64,000 bases of DNA from Alphaproteobacteria bacterium (GTDB lineage Bacteria > Pseudomonadota > Alphaproteobacteria > TMED109), in assembly GCA_022825235.1 (NCBI GenBank), contig JAJDYI010000017.1, forward strand, positions 62,001-126,000, written 5' to 3'. A program made the position numbers and the translations under genes. The notes beneath the pieces are model-generated. The model was not told the origin of the DNA, searched no databases, and saw only the letters and a program-made list of their open reading frames with translations. How positions within the stretch are numbered: the first letter of the stretch is position 1; each line of letters starts with the position of its first letter. This document shows, in pieces, positions 1-9,734 of this stretch.

Positions 1-1101
1 CTACTGCCGCCGGATGCAGAGCGGGAAGAAGCCGCCTCACGCGCGCTCGTCGACGTCTTCCGCAGCCACGGCTACGAGTCGGTCCGCCCGCCACTACTCG
101 AATTCGAGGATTCGTTGACCGCAGGTCTCGGTGCCGCGGGCGCTGGGTCCACGTTCCGACTGATGGATCCCCATTCACAGCGCATGCTGGGGGTCCGGGC
201 GGATATCACGCCCCAGATCGCCCGCATTGCCTCGACGCGCCTGGCTGCGGCCGGTCGGCCGCTGCGGCTCTGCTACGCCGGTGATGTGCTGCGGGTCAAC
301 GCCAGCGCCAATCGGGGCGAACGCCAGGTTCGCCAGATCGGCGCGGAACTGATCGGGTGCCCTGGAGCAGACGCAGACGTCGAGATTTTCCTGCTAACGA
401 TCGAGGCGCTCGGCACGCTCGGCATCAAATACTTCACGATCGACCTAACGTGCCCGAACCTGGTGCCGGCGGTGATGGAGTCGTCCGCGCTCGGACCCGA
501 ACTGCAAACCGAACTCGAGGACGCGCTTCGCCGAAAGAATGTCTCGGCGCTCCGCAGCCTGTCCGGAGACAGCCCGCGGATCCTGGCGGAACTGGCTGCC
601 GCGGCTGGTCCCGTCGAGGAAGCGGAGACGCGGCTTCGGTCGATTGACCTGCCGGACCGGGCCGCCGAGGTCCGTGACCGCACCCTCGATGTGCTGGGAC
701 GGCTCCGCTCCCTGGCGCCGGAGGCGGCGCTGACCCTGGACCCGGTGGAGAACCGGGGATTCGGCTACTACGCGGGCGTTGGATTCGCGGTGTTCGCGCC
801 GGGAGCCCGTCGGGAAATCGCGTTCGGCGGCCGGTACCGGATCAGCCCGGACGAAACCGCGTTCGGAGTCTCGTTTTTCACTGACTCCCTGCTGAGGGTG
901 ACGACCGGCCCGGTGCCGGCGCGCCGGGTCCTCGTGTCCCGCGCGGAGGATCCGGCGGTTGCCGCCGCATTGCGGCAGGACGGCTGGATTGCCATCGTGG
1001 ACCTGCTGGGATCGGGCGATTCGGAGACGGCCCAGCGGGCCCGGTGCACCCACGTGCTGCGGGACGGCACGCCGGTCCCGCTGGTACCGGATTCCGGCTG
1101 A
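1..1101 (+). CDS. hisZ: ATP phosphoribosyltransferase regulatory subunit HisZ (5' end outside window)
   Basis: The frame is open from base 1 with no start codon, so the gene begins upstream of the window. HisZ is a catalytically dead histidyl-tRNA-synthetase paralogue. It partners short-form HisG, which catalyses the first step of histidine synthesis in the cytoplasm. The visible product has class II synthetase-like stretches: TPQIARIAS, then [11 protein letters not shown] followed by RQIGAELIG, and near the C-terminus [12 protein letters not shown] and IAFGGRYR. It lacks a C-terminal anticodon-binding domain, as expected for HisZ rather than HisS. Its TGA overlaps the purA ATG by one base (TGATG), so the two are probably one transcript with coupled translation. 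hisZ-purA adjacency is common in Alphaproteobacteria. No hisG is visible here. Confidence 0.9.
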   Translation, partial: LLPPDAEREEAASRALVDVFRSHGYESVRPPLLEFEDSLTAGLGAAGAGSTFRLMDPHSQRMLGVRADITPQIARIASTRLAAAGRPLRLCYAGDVLRVNASANRGERQVRQIGAELIGCPGADADVEIFLLTIEALGTLGIKYFTIDLTCPNLVPAVMESSALGPELQTELEDALRRKNVSALRSLSGDSPRILAELAAAAGPVEEAETRLRSIDLPDRAAEVRDRTLDVLGRLRSLAPEAALTLDPVENRGFGYYAGVGFAVFAPGARREIAFGGRYRISPDETAFGVSFFTDSLLRVTTGPVPARRVLVSRAEDPAVAAALRQDGWIAIVDLLGSGDSETAQRARCTHVLRDGTPVPLVPDSG

Positions 1102-2390
1102 TGGCGAATGTCACGGTCGTCGGTGCGCAGTGGGGCGACGAAGGTAAGGGCAAGATTGTCGACTGGCTGTCCCACCGGGCCGACGTGGTCGTGCGGTTTC
1201 AGGGTGGCCACAATGCTGGCCACACGCTCGTGGTGGACGGCAGGACCTACAAGTTGAGCCTGCTGCCCTCGGGCGTCGTCCGCGGAAAGCTCTCCATCAT
1301 CGGGGATGGGGTGGTGATCAATCCGTGGGCGCTTCGCGAGGAGATTGCGACCGTCCGGGCGCAGGGTCTGAAGATCGCGCCAGACGTGCTGCGCGTGGCG
1401 GAGGGGGCCAGCCTCATTCTTCCCTACCACTGGGAACTAGACCGCTTTCGGGAGGATCGCGCGTCGGAGTTCGCGATCGGCACGACCCGGCGCGGGATCG
1501 GCCCCGCCTACGAGGATCGCGTCGGGCGGCGCGCCGTCAGGGTGTGCGACCTGTTCGATCAGCCGGGCCTGCAACACCGGATCGACACGGCGCTCGACTA
1601 CCACAATACGCTGCGGCGAGGTCTCGGGCGGACGCCGATCGATGGCCCCAAGCTGCTGGACTCGCTGGCCGAGGTCGCGGAAGGACTGCGCCCGTTTGTC
1701 ACAAATACCGCGACGCTGTTGGACCAGGCCCGGAGAGATCGTCAAACGGTCCTGTTCGAAGGCGCGCAGGGCGTGATGCTGGACGTGCATCACGGCACCT
1801 ATCCCTACGTCACGTCGTCCAACACGGTGCCGGGCCAGGCCGCCGGTGGTGCCGGGACCGGTCCCGCGAGCGTGGGGTACGTGCTCGGCATCACGAAGGC
1901 GTACACGACCCGGGTAGGGGCCGGACCGTTCCCGACGGAGCAGGACAATGATATCGGCCGGACCCTGGGAGAGCGGGGGCGCGAATTCGGAACGGTTACC
2001 GGCCGGCAGCGGCGCTGCGGCTGGTTCGATTCCGTCATGGTGCGCCAGGCGGTGCGGGTCGCCGGGATCGACGGCATCGCATTGACCAAGCTCGACGTGC
2101 TCGACGGATTGGAGACGCTCCGCGTGTGCGTCCGGTACCGGGCTGGAAGTGACATGTTCGACTATTTCCCGCCGGGGGAGACCGCGCGGGCGTCGATCGA
2201 GCCTGAGTACGAGGAGTTCGAGGGCTGGACGGACAGCACGCAGGGAGCGCGTTCCTGGGCGGACCTGCCGGCGACGGCCGTCAAGTACATCCGGCGAATC
2301 GAGGAGTTGATCGGGGTGCCGGTCGCACTACTGTCAACCAGTCCCGAGCGAGAGGACACGATTCTGGTCCGTGATCCCTTCGCGGAGTAG
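1101..2390 (+). CDS. purA: Adenylosuccinate synthetase
   Basis: PurA makes adenylosuccinate from IMP, aspartate and GTP, the first committed step to AMP, in the cytoplasm. The 429-aa product has the N-terminal loop [11 protein letters not shown] (residues 8-18) with the catalytic Asp in WGDEGKGK. It also has GGHNAGHT with the catalytic His near residue 41, [11 protein letters not shown] for IMP binding, and [12 protein letters not shown] further on. The length is normal for the family. The start used is the ATG overlapping the hisZ stop. An upstream in-frame start at 1044 would add a non-conserved extension inside hisZ. Confidence 0.97.
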   Translation: MANVTVVGAQWGDEGKGKIVDWLSHRADVVVRFQGGHNAGHTLVVDGRTYKLSLLPSGVVRGKLSIIGDGVVINPWALREEIATVRAQGLKIAPDVLRVAEGASLILPYHWELDRFREDRASEFAIGTTRRGIGPAYEDRVGRRAVRVCDLFDQPGLQHRIDTALDYHNTLRRGLGRTPIDGPKLLDSLAEVAEGLRPFVTNTATLLDQARRDRQTVLFEGAQGVMLDVHHGTYPYVTSSNTVPGQAAGGAGTGPASVGYVLGITKAYTTRVGAGPFPTEQDNDIGRTLGERGREFGTVTGRQRRCGWFDSVMVRQAVRVAGIDGIALTKLDVLDGLETLRVCVRYRAGSDMFDYFPPGETARASIEPEYEEFEGWTDSTQGARSWADLPATAVKYIRRIEELIGVPVALLSTSPEREDTILVRDPFAE

Positions 2391-2506
2391 ACCCGCCACC
2401 AGCGCGATCCGGTCGGAGCACGGGCGGGATGCCCAGGCTGTGCACAGGCGCGGCTCGTTCACAAGCGTCGACAGCGGACAACGTCAAATGCGGAAGGAAC
2501 GCATCG

Positions 2507-3298
2507 ATGGATCTTGATCTTCAGGGGCGGACGGCGCTCGTCACCGGTTCCACGCGGGGAATCGGGTTTGCCACGGCGGTTGGGCTTGCCCGGATGGGGG
2601 CCCGCGTCATTCTGCATGGTCGTACCGACGATTCGGTGGCGAAGGGACTTAAGCGTTTCCAGGAAGCGGCAGGGTCGGCAGGAGAGGGCGCGGCCGGTGA
2701 CCTGGGCGATGCGGAGGGTTGCTCCCGCGTGATTGCGGCGGTGCCGGAAGCCGACATCCTGGTGAACAACATGGGTATCTACGAGATGCGGCCGTTTAAC
2801 GAGATCGACGACGCGACGTGGCTCGCGTATTTCCAGATCAACGTGATGAGTGGCGTCCGATTGGCGCGTCACTATCTGCCCGCGATGCGGCGTAAGGACT
2901 GGGGTCGCGTCGTGTTTGTCTCGAGCGAGTCCGGCGTGTTCATCCCGCCCGAGATGATTCACTACGGTTTCAGCAAGGCGGCGCAGCTTGCCATCGGACG
3001 CGGGCTCGCGGAAACCACGGCCGGAACCGGCGTGACGGTCAATTCCGTCCTGCCCGGCCCGACTTGGGTCGAGACCCAGGAGGAACGCCTCGGGAAGCGC
3101 GCGAAGGACGAGAACCGCACGATCGAGGACGTGCAGGGCGATACGTTTCGCCTGCGGCGCACGTCGTCGCTGCTGCGGCGGTACGCGACGGTCGACGAAG
3201 TCGCAAACATGATCTGCTACGTGTGCAGCAAGGCTTCGTCGGCCACCAACGGCGCATCCCTGCGTGTCGACGGGGGCGTGGTGCGCACGTACATTTGA
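2507..3298 (+). CDS. Short-chain dehydrogenase/reductase (SDR)
   Basis: A 263-aa classical SDR of the FabG-like type. It carries TGSTRGIG (residues 13-20, the TGxxxGxG NAD(P)-binding loop), NNMG in place of the usual NNAG, a Ser in VFVSSESG and the catalytic YxxxK as YGFSK near residue 153. The C-terminus GASLRVDGG is also typical. The ATG at 2507 was chosen because AGGAA lies just upstream and the protein then begins with the usual short beta strand. An in-frame start at 2429 would add 26 non-conserved residues. The substrate cannot be told from sequence. The gene stands alone downstream of purA with 116 bp between them. Confidence 0.9.
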   Translation: MDLDLQGRTALVTGSTRGIGFATAVGLARMGARVILHGRTDDSVAKGLKRFQEAAGSAGEGAAGDLGDAEGCSRVIAAVPEADILVNNMGIYEMRPFNEIDDATWLAYFQINVMSGVRLARHYLPAMRRKDWGRVVFVSSESGVFIPPEMIHYGFSKAAQLAIGRGLAETTAGTGVTVNSVLPGPTWVETQEERLGKRAKDENRTIEDVQGDTFRLRRTSSLLRRYATVDEVANMICYVCSKASSATNGASLRVDGGVVRTYI

Positions 3299-3703
3299 GG
3301 CACCCGTTGCGCTTGCAAGGCGTATCATCGTCCGTGTCCGTGACATCGGAGACGTTGGCGGCAATTCCAGAGGTGGCGGTCGTCCCCATTCGGCGTGATT
3401 CGCGCTGGGTTTTCCCCGCGGCGAAATCCACCAGCGTTGAACGAAGAGCCGAGGTCGATCGCAGGGCCGCAGACGCTGTCTTCCAAACAAGCTCGTGGGC
3501 GTTGGGCCAGCCCGATCCTGCGCCCATGACGTCATGGAACTTTTCCGCGCCGAAGGCGACAAGCCGGCCGACACCGGTTCGTGCGACGTCTACTTGCTCT
3601 TCAAGTAGCTCGTCGCCATCAAGTAAGTGGCAGTGCCCGTGCGCCCGGCTGGCAACGATCGCACGCGAGCAGAAGACGCCGCACAGCCTTCAGAGATACT
3701 GTC
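3299..3703. other. Intergenic region without a convincing gene
   Basis: About 400 bp between the SDR and the SnoaL-like gene. Frames on both strands are open but low-complexity and show no recognisable domain. No tRNA or convincing hairpin was seen. It presumably holds the promoter of the next gene. Confidence 0.5.
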
Positions 3704-4087
3704 ATGAGCAAACTCGAGCAGAATAAGTCCAACGTCGTCGCCTTCTACGAACTGATGTTCAACGCGTGTCGACCGCGTGAAGCGGTCGAGCGCTTCGTGG
3801 GCGACGACTACATTCAGCACAACCCGCACGTTGCCACGGGCAAGGACGGCTTCATCAACTATTTCGAACGTATGGCGCGCGAGTACCCGGGGAAACGGGT
3901 CCACGTGAAACGGGTTGTGGCTGAAGGGGACCTCGTCGTCCTTCATTGTCGCCAGATTTGGCCCGGCGGACTCGAATACGCCGGCATCGACATCTTCCGG
4001 CTCGACGAATCAGGAAAGATCGTCGAGCACTGGGACGTACTCCAGAAAATGCCGAAGGCGAGCGCTCATGCCAACGGCATGTTCTGA
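3704..4087 (+). CDS. SnoaL-like / NTF2-superfamily protein
   Basis: A 127-aa cytoplasmic protein with the SnoaL-like pattern: an N-terminal helix ([10 protein letters not shown]), DYIQHNP near residue 43, a DLVVLHC strand and a closing strand with EHWDVLQ. This fold is used by polyketide cyclases, isomerases and many uncharacterised hydrolase-like proteins. The His in IQHNP and the EHWD Asp sit where family members place active-site residues. The ATG at 3704 is the first codon giving a normal family N-terminus. An upstream in-frame start at 3581 would add an arginine-rich non-conserved leader. Its substrate is unknown. Confidence 0.8.
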   Translation: MSKLEQNKSNVVAFYELMFNACRPREAVERFVGDDYIQHNPHVATGKDGFINYFERMAREYPGKRVHVKRVVAEGDLVVLHCRQIWPGGLEYAGIDIFRLDESGKIVEHWDVLQKMPKASAHANGMF

Positions 4088-4250
4088 CGCCGCCCTGACC
4101 AACCGCCGCGGCGACGTCCCCGCCCGGACGGAACCCGACGATTGAAGCCGCACCGGCTGCCCCTCGGAAGGGGGGTGTCGCAGGCCGGTGTCACCGTCGC
4201 CCCCTCCGCCATCCCCGCTCGGTGCGGCGATGGCGGGCAGGGATATCCGC

Positions 4251-4424
4251 TCAGGCCGCCCGGGCCCAACGGACGGGCTCCTGGCGCAATTTTGCGAGGC
4301 CAGCGACGAGAAGGGCCTTAAGCGACGTAAACGCGTCCGCGAAGGCCTGGCTCCGCAGTTGCCGGGCACGGGCGACAGCCTGATCGATCTCTGCCGGTGA
4401 CGGGGTGGGTTGGGTAGTGATCAT
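4251..4424 (-). CDS. Small helical protein of unknown function (57 aa)
   Basis: A short gene transcribed divergently from the LysR gene. The predicted product is one amphipathic helix-rich segment (AVARARQLRSQAFADAF, then a hydrophobic KALLVAGLAKL). Similar short proteins with an ARxLR core occur widely in Alphaproteobacteria, but I cannot name a family with certainty. GGAGAGAG stands just upstream of the ATG, which supports translation. A longer in-frame start at 4502 would run through the promoter region and was rejected. There is no signal peptide. Being next to a divergent LysR gene, it could be a target of that regulator. Confidence 0.55.
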   Translation of the reverse strand: MITTQPTPSPAEIDQAVARARQLRSQAFADAFTSLKALLVAGLAKLRQEPVRWARAA

Positions 4425-4473
4425 CGATCTCTCTCCGGGTTCGGGTTGCCTTGTGAAGAAGCTAATTCCCCGT

Positions 4474-4492
4474 ATTGGGATTACAATCCAAT
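4474..4492. promoter_or_regulatory. Inverted repeat ATTGG-N9-CCAAT between divergent genes
   Basis: A perfect 5-bp inverted repeat with a 9-bp spacer, overlapping a second one (GGATT-AC-AATCC). It lies in an AT-rich stretch between the LysR gene and the divergent small gene. The size, symmetry and position fit a LysR operator. No experiment or homologous site is known to me. Confidence 0.45.
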
Positions 4493-4526
4493 AAATCATC
4501 ACATGATTGTTGCGGATATTGCAAAG

Positions 4527-5489
4527 ATGACTTCAATGCCGACGTTGAACGCAATCCGCCTCTTCACCGCGACGGTCGAAACGGGGAGTTTTTCTGCCGC
4601 AGGCCGCCGTCTCGGTGTGGCACCATCGTCGGTGTCACGACAGATCGCCGCCCTGGAAGACGGCGTGGGTGCGCAGTTGCTGCTGCGCACGACGCGGAAT
4701 CTCAGCCTCACCGAGGCTGGGCGGCTCTACTTCGAACGGATCTCGCGAATCCTGGCCGAACTCGACGAAGCAACGACAGCCGTTTCTGATCTTGAAGGGG
4801 CGCCGCGCGGGGTCTTGCATGTCAATGCCCCCGTCTCATTCGGCGTCCGCCATATCGCGCCTGCCATTCCGGTGTTTCTCTCCCGCTTTCCCGAGGTACG
4901 GATCGAGCTGACCCTGACTGACAATTTCGTCGATCTTCTCGAGGTCGGCGCAGACGTCGCCATCCGCGTGGGCGAACTTGAGGATTCAAGCCTGATCGCG
5001 CGCCGGCTTGCTGCCAACCACCGGGTCCTCTGTGCCAGCCCCGAGTACCTCGCTCGGGCGGGAACGCCCGAGCGTCCCTTGGACCTGACGGCCCACAATT
5101 GTCTTGTCTACACCCGTCACCAAGGCAATGTGAACTGGAACCTCGAGGGGCCGGACGGCCCCGTGGAGGTCCGCGTCGCGGGCAATCTGCGGACCAACAA
5201 CACCGAAGCGCTCCATGCAGCGGCACTGAGCGGTCTGGGTGTCGCGTTGCTGCCGTCCTGGTTGGTGGGATACGAAGTGCAGTGCGGCCGACTGATTCAG
5301 ATCCTGGGGGGTTGTCGGGCGTCGCCCGCCGCAATCGACACGGCCATTCACGCGCTTTACCCCGCCAACCGGCACCTCTCCAATAAGGTCCGGTCGTTCG
5401 TCGACTTCTTGGTGGAGCGCTTTACTCCAACGCCATACTGGGAAGAAGCGCCGGGAAGTGGTCAGCCTGCTCCCGTGAACCGCGGATAA
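4527..5489 (+). CDS. LysR-family transcriptional regulator
   Basis: A DNA-binding regulator of about 320 aa. The N-terminal winged helix-turn-helix is clear (SFSAAGRRLGVAPSSVSRQI within the first 45 residues, then RTTRNLSLTEAG). The effector-binding domain starts near GVLHVNAPVSFG and includes NHRVLCASPEYL and GLGVALLPSWL. These resemble the CrgA/DsdC-like branch with the RGxLRVNAPxSFG signature. The start is uncertain: ATG at 4503, 4527 or 4536 are all in frame and none has a strong Shine-Dalgarno. 4527 was chosen because conserved sequence starts a few residues later. It diverges from the 57-aa protein gene and may regulate it and itself. Confidence 0.9.
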   Translation: MTSMPTLNAIRLFTATVETGSFSAAGRRLGVAPSSVSRQIAALEDGVGAQLLLRTTRNLSLTEAGRLYFERISRILAELDEATTAVSDLEGAPRGVLHVNAPVSFGVRHIAPAIPVFLSRFPEVRIELTLTDNFVDLLEVGADVAIRVGELEDSSLIARRLAANHRVLCASPEYLARAGTPERPLDLTAHNCLVYTRHQGNVNWNLEGPDGPVEVRVAGNLRTNNTEALHAAALSGLGVALLPSWLVGYEVQCGRLIQILGGCRASPAAIDTAIHALYPANRHLSNKVRSFVDFLVERFTPTPYWEEAPGSGQPAPVNRG

Positions 5490-5639
5490 ACTGCTCGAGT
5501 TCCCGGCGGCGGCTCCTTCGATTGCTCCGGCTCCTGCGCGCACGGGTTTCCGGATCCTGCACCATTCGGGAAACGTCCGAGTATCCTTCGGGTGCCCGAG
5601 AGGACGCTTGGTCCCTGAATCTTCGATAGAGGTGCCTTG

Positions 5640-6095
5640 ATGCGTCACTCAATACGCTTCACCGCTGCTGCTTTGCTGGCTGTTCTTGTCATGGGAGGAA
5701 CGGCATCCGCGGTCAATGCTCCCGAGCATGTCATCAAGTACCGGCAGAACCTGATGAAAAGCGTGGGTGCGCATCTCGCCAATGTGGTGCTGCTGGCGCA
5801 AGGCCGCGTCGATTTTGCCGATGGGCTGGTCACCAACGCCCAGGCGATCGTTGATCTGCTTCAGGACTCCGGTGTCGCGTTTCCCGAGGGCACCGCCGAA
5901 GGCGATACCCGGGCACGGGCAAAGATCTGGGAGGATCCGGCCAAGTTTGATGCCGCGCTGGAGGAATCGCTGGCCACGGTTCGTGATCTCGCCGCGGCTG
6001 CCAAGAGTGGCGATCTGGCTGTGGTCAATGCGACTCTCATTCCCGTAGCCAGGAGCTGTCGTTCCTGTCACCTGTCGTTCCGGGTCCGGAACTAA
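5640..6095 (+). CDS. Exported cytochrome c' / c556-like protein
   Basis: A 151-aa periplasmic c-type cytochrome. An N-terminal signal peptide (AALLAVLVMG, then a TASA-like cleavage region) is followed by a four-helix-bundle protein. The only heme motif, CRSCH, is at the extreme C-terminus, which is the hallmark of class II cytochromes. The segment KYRQNLMKSVGAHL near residue 35 holds the Met expected as axial ligand in c556 types. AGAGGTG sits 5 bases before the ATG. It has no operon partner: the next gene is convergent. The donor and acceptor are unknown. Confidence 0.88.
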   Translation: MRHSIRFTAAALLAVLVMGGTASAVNAPEHVIKYRQNLMKSVGAHLANVVLLAQGRVDFADGLVTNAQAIVDLLQDSGVAFPEGTAEGDTRARAKIWEDPAKFDAALEESLATVRDLAAAAKSGDLAVVNATLIPVARSCRSCHLSFRVRN

Positions 6096-6486
6096 GTCCG
6101 CTCTACCTCACCCACCCGTTGAGGGGTGGTCGCGACCCGTCGCCTCAGGCAGTCCCGAACCCTTCGACGTTGGTGGCGGTGATTCGGAAGCTCTTTGTCA
6201 GACGGAACGTACATTCGGTGGCGCCCCATGCTTGCTTCCGGAGGTCGGTGGTTTGGCCCAGGTCATACCGCCACCACCACCCGGAGGTGCGTTCCTGGCG
6301 TGGCTTCGAACGTGGTCTTCGGGTCGGTGACGCTGGCGGGGTAGAGGCAGGGCGCGACAAGGGCGTTCCCTATTGGCGCCAGATATGCCAACAGGCGGGC
6401 TTCCGACTGTCGGTCACGGGACCTCCTGGTAGTTCCCAACTCCCCCTGCGCCCGCTTGGTTCCGGACCGGGACGCCGCTAGGCAAT
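6096..6486. other. Intergenic region between convergent genes
   Basis: About 390 bp with no supported gene. A short hairpin, CCACCC-N6-GGGTGG at 6112-6129, lies 17 bases after the cytochrome stop. It has no T tract, so it is only a weak terminator candidate. Confidence 0.5.
6112..6129 (+). terminator. Weak hairpin after cytochrome gene
   Basis: Perfect 6-bp stem with a 6-nt loop just downstream of the cytochrome c' stop codon. No T run follows, so any termination would be factor-assisted. The assignment rests on position only. Confidence 0.3.
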
Positions 6487-7524
6487 CTAGAAGCTGTATC
6501 TGATGGAAACGACGGCCTCGGACTCGTCGAGTTGCATCAGCGAGGCGCCGTCGACCGCAGCGTCCGCGCGTGCATGGTTGAATCCCAGGTTGGCGGACAG
6601 ACCCCGGGCGATGTCGTATTGAAGCCCCGTCGCGGCCGAGAACTCGTCCTGACCCTTGATCCGTCCGAAGTGTGCGCCTACGGATATTCCAACCACGCCG
6701 GTCTTGGTGCGCACGCCGGCGGAAACGAACCAGCGGTCGAGCTTCCGGGTGATCGTGGTCAGGCGTTCCAAGCCCACGCCGGCGTCATAGGTGGTGCTGC
6801 CGTAGATCATCTCCGCGACCGCCGTAACTGCTCGGGTATCGAAGCGCCCAGAGCCATCGGCCGTGCGATACACCGCGTCAGTGGCTCGGAAGGTGATGCG
6901 GTAATCCCGGTTGCCGGCTGGCCTCTGGAACATCGCCCCGACATCGAGGTTGCCGTCCCTATCCACCGCGGTGCTCACCACCCACGGCCCGAACCGGCCG
7001 TGATAGCCGGCTCCGGGATCATCGAGATGACCCAGGACGTCGTCGAACGCGAGGATGCCGTTCCCGGCACCGCGCCGCCGTCGGGTCTGCTCACGAACGA
7101 TCCCGGAGACATCGCCGATCAGTAGCGTTCCCCACGCGCTCCCAACGGAGATGGCCCCGTTGTCGATGAACTGTTCGTCCGAACGAAGCCCGATCGCCGC
7201 ATCCGTTGCGTACTGGCCGAAGTAGGTCAACGAAACCCGCCAGCTGTTCGGCAGCTGGGCCAGCGCCGCCACTTGGGCGTTGCCGATCAGACCGGCGTCG
7301 GGTGCGTTGTCATGTTCCGAGCCAGTCGACATCGAGGTATCGAGAAGACCAGTGAGCACCAAGGTGATGTCGCCAATTTCGGCCGCGAGCGGCTCCTCCA
7401 GTGACGACAGGCTCTCGTAATTGAGGGACAACTCCTGGGCAGCACTGGTCCCGGGTGCTGCGGGAAGGAGAAACAGGACAATGCCAAGCCCAAAAACAGG
7501 CCCATGCAGGTACCGGAACACCAT
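6487..7524 (-). CDS. Outer-membrane porin
   Basis: A 345-aa product with a signal peptide (hydrophobic FGLGIVLFLLPAA, cleavage near SAAQ). The mature part is rich in alternating beta strands and ends in the aromatic residue typical of outer-membrane barrels (VVSIRYSF). Segments such as WGTLLIGDVSG, YHGRFGPWVVS and LSANLGFNHARAD match the general Gram-negative porin pattern (PF13609-like). It begins 4 bp after the haloperoxidase stop on the same strand, so the two are almost certainly cotranscribed. A role in passing a haloperoxidase substrate or product is an inference from this coupling. Confidence 0.85.
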   Translation of the reverse strand: MVFRYLHGPVFGLGIVLFLLPAAPGTSAAQELSLNYESLSSLEEPLAAEIGDITLVLTGLLDTSMSTGSEHDNAPDAGLIGNAQVAALAQLPNSWRVSLTYFGQYATDAAIGLRSDEQFIDNGAISVGSAWGTLLIGDVSGIVREQTRRRRGAGNGILAFDDVLGHLDDPGAGYHGRFGPWVVSTAVDRDGNLDVGAMFQRPAGNRDYRITFRATDAVYRTADGSGRFDTRAVTAVAEMIYGSTTYDAGVGLERLTTITRKLDRWFVSAGVRTKTGVVGISVGAHFGRIKGQDEFSAATGLQYDIARGLSANLGFNHARADAAVDGASLMQLDESEAVVSIRYSF

Positions 7525-7528
7525 CGTT

Positions 7529-8920
7529 CTAGGCCTTGGTCGGGAAGGTGACCTGGAAGGCCTGACGGGAAATCGCGCGGCCGGCTTTCATGGCGGCGGT
7601 GTGGTCCATTTCCCAGTGGACGCCGCCGTAGAGCCGGCTCATCCCATTCTCTTCGGCCATGTGGGAGAGGCTCGTCCAGTGCCGCGTGACACCGTTCAAC
7701 TGCGGCCAGAGCACCTGGTCGGGTGACTGGCCGGAGAACGCAACGTCATCGCGGCCATAGAGCAGAGCGATCATCTCGGCAGCCGCGGCCCCGAACGTCG
7801 AGTGTCCTGACGTGTACGACGGGAACTCCGGCGTGGGGATGTAGCTGTGCCAGCTCGCATCCTGTGCCACGCGAGGGTCGGGATTCTTGAAGTCTGGTGC
7901 CCGCGCTCGAATGGCGCTCTCGGGGCGGACGATGTCGTAGTGGTACTTGCAGTCCCAGGCGCAGATGGAGGCGTCGCATTGGGTCATGCCTAGCAAGGCG
8001 AAGGCACGCGCGAGTTCGATGAAGCTGAGATCGCGGTCCTGCAGGATCTGCATCGCGATACAAATGAAATGGCCGGGAGGAGTCACGCCCCAGGGACCGT
8101 CCTCCCAGAACAGCGCAATTTCCGACTCGTTGGCAGTGCGAATCTCGCTGTCCATGCCTCCGAGCACACGAATCGTGTGGAACGCCTCGGCGAACTCGGG
8201 GCTTGCCGGGTCGTAGAAATCGGCGGGGCGAAACTGCGCGCCGCTGGTCATCGTCCAGGGCTTGATCTGACCTTGGCCCGGATAGAGACCGCGGTCGAAC
8301 GAGGCGAACGCGGGACCGGGCCGGGCGCCGTAGAACGGTCCGGTTGGAAGCCAGCGGAGCGCATCCGCGCGCTTCTGGTAGCGGCTCAGGTAATAGTTCA
8401 CCTCGCCGGGTTCGGACCCGTCGTCGACCCTCATCTTGATCACGTGTCGGCCGACTGCTTGGCCCCAGTCGACTCCCAGAGACTTCGCCTCGCTTCCCGG
8501 AAAACGGTTGAGGAAGGCAATTCGCTCAAAGAGAAATGGTTGCTGAAACGCCTCTGCTGCCGCGGTAGCGAAAGCCACGCCGTACGCGACCTCGGGATCG
8601 GCGCCGGCAGGGCCTGGCCCGACACCAAAGGGTTCTTCATAGGCTTGGATGAGACCATTTGCCGCCAGGAAGCCGGCCGACATGGCGAGGCCGTAGTTGT
8701 AAGCGGCGCGAGGGGTCAGGACTCGTTGGTCGCGCACCTGCTGGAGTGCCGCGTCCACCCAGTGGAAGACCGTGTTGCGGTTTTCCGGCTGCAGAACCTG
8801 GGTGGCGTAGGACGAAGCATGCCCGTACGTGGCCACTTGGGGGCCGACGCAGGCGGTGAGAGAACCAACGGATGCGGCTGCCGCTCCGGCAGCCAGGAAG
8901 TGCCTTCTTGAATGACGCAT
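7529..8920 (-). CDS. Vanadium-dependent haloperoxidase / PAP2-fold exported protein
   Basis: A 463-aa protein with the three vanadate/phosphate-binding motifs. These are KYHYDIVRP (about residue 328), PSYTSGHSTF (about 365, the PSGH motif) and SRLYGGVHWEMD (about 428, the SRxxxGxHxxxD motif). The family oxidises halides with hydrogen peroxide, or acts as an acid phosphatase. The N-terminus begins MRHSRRHFLAAG, a twin-arginine signal, and continues to SLTAC, a plausible lipobox. It may therefore be a folded, Tat-exported lipoprotein. The ATG at 8920 was preferred to an extension starting at 8980 because it puts the RR motif near the N-terminus. It is followed by a porin 4 bp downstream. Halide specificity cannot be told here. 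Confidence 0.88.
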   Translation of the reverse strand: MRHSRRHFLAAGAAAASVGSLTACVGPQVATYGHASSYATQVLQPENRNTVFHWVDAALQQVRDQRVLTPRAAYNYGLAMSAGFLAANGLIQAYEEPFGVGPGPAGADPEVAYGVAFATAAAEAFQQPFLFERIAFLNRFPGSEAKSLGVDWGQAVGRHVIKMRVDDGSEPGEVNYYLSRYQKRADALRWLPTGPFYGARPGPAFASFDRGLYPGQGQIKPWTMTSGAQFRPADFYDPASPEFAEAFHTIRVLGGMDSEIRTANESEIALFWEDGPWGVTPPGHFICIAMQILQDRDLSFIELARAFALLGMTQCDASICAWDCKYHYDIVRPESAIRARAPDFKNPDPRVAQDASWHSYIPTPEFPSYTSGHSTFGAAAAEMIALLYGRDDVAFSGQSPDQVLWPQLNGVTRHWTSLSHMAEENGMSRLYGGVHWEMDHTAAMKAGRAISRQAFQVTFPTKA

Positions 8921-9734
8921 GGTGACTCTGTTTTTCCGGGACAGGCAACGAACCCCCGTTTCCGGGTCAACCGGGTCCAATCAGGCAAGACTGGAAAGGA
9001 AACGGGCGGGGCGACTACCGGCTACTGGGCCCGTACGGCGGGCTGCTGTCGTGCTCAGGCGAGTACGCGGGCGAAGCCGGGGGTGCGCCGAGGGCGCCCA
9101 GACGAATACGTATCCGGCGCTTCAGCCCTCTGTACGATCCGAAGTGACCGGCGTTCAGCCCCAATGATGGCCGAGGCGCGGCTGGCCTTGGTGATGGCGC
9201 CCCGTTTGAAATTCCGGAGCCGCAGTGAAATGAAGTTCTTGGGAGTTGAAGGTTCGTTGTGGCCTGGCCCCAAAGGATCTGCTGACCGAGCATTTATCGC
9301 TGTTGCTGAATTTTTCACCACAAGTGATCTTCCCGTGACCATTGGGTCCGCTTTCGGATCGGGCGGCGATGATGCCGGTGGTGGCCCATCCGCACAATGG
9401 CCGCCAAGAGAAGTTCAGCGCAGGTAAACGAAGAATTGTCGAGGGGTCCGGATCAGCGAAAGGATCGGATCAAAGAACGCGTGCAGACCGTCCGTTTGCG
9501 TTGCAAGCGGTGCCCACCATTCCGATCAGGATCTCGCCCTCGTGCTGTAGTGCCCGGTCCCATTCCGGTCTGGGCGCGCGGGCGATACCGCGGTGGGGCC
9601 GATTCCGCAACCGAGAGCAAAATTCCACGAATTGACCCGCTAACGGCTTCTTGAACGGCACCTCCATTCTTCACTGGAGTCGGCTGTCGGATCCTTGCTT
9701 GCGCCCCGTGGCCGCTGCCTCCGGCCGGGTGACT
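8921..9734. other. Long intergenic region
   Basis: About 810 bp between the 3' end of the ABC ATPase gene and the 5' end of the haloperoxidase gene, both on the minus strand. Several open frames of 60-100 codons exist on both strands, but none shows a conserved domain, good codon pattern or convincing ribosome site. The part around 9220-9360 is more AT-rich than its surroundings. It should contain the haloperoxidase promoter. It may hold decayed sequence. Confidence 0.5.

Noticed and set aside
3299-3703. A plus-strand frame continuing from 3064 to 3726 as a gene
   Set aside because: It starts inside the SDR gene in another frame and is low-complexity without domains.
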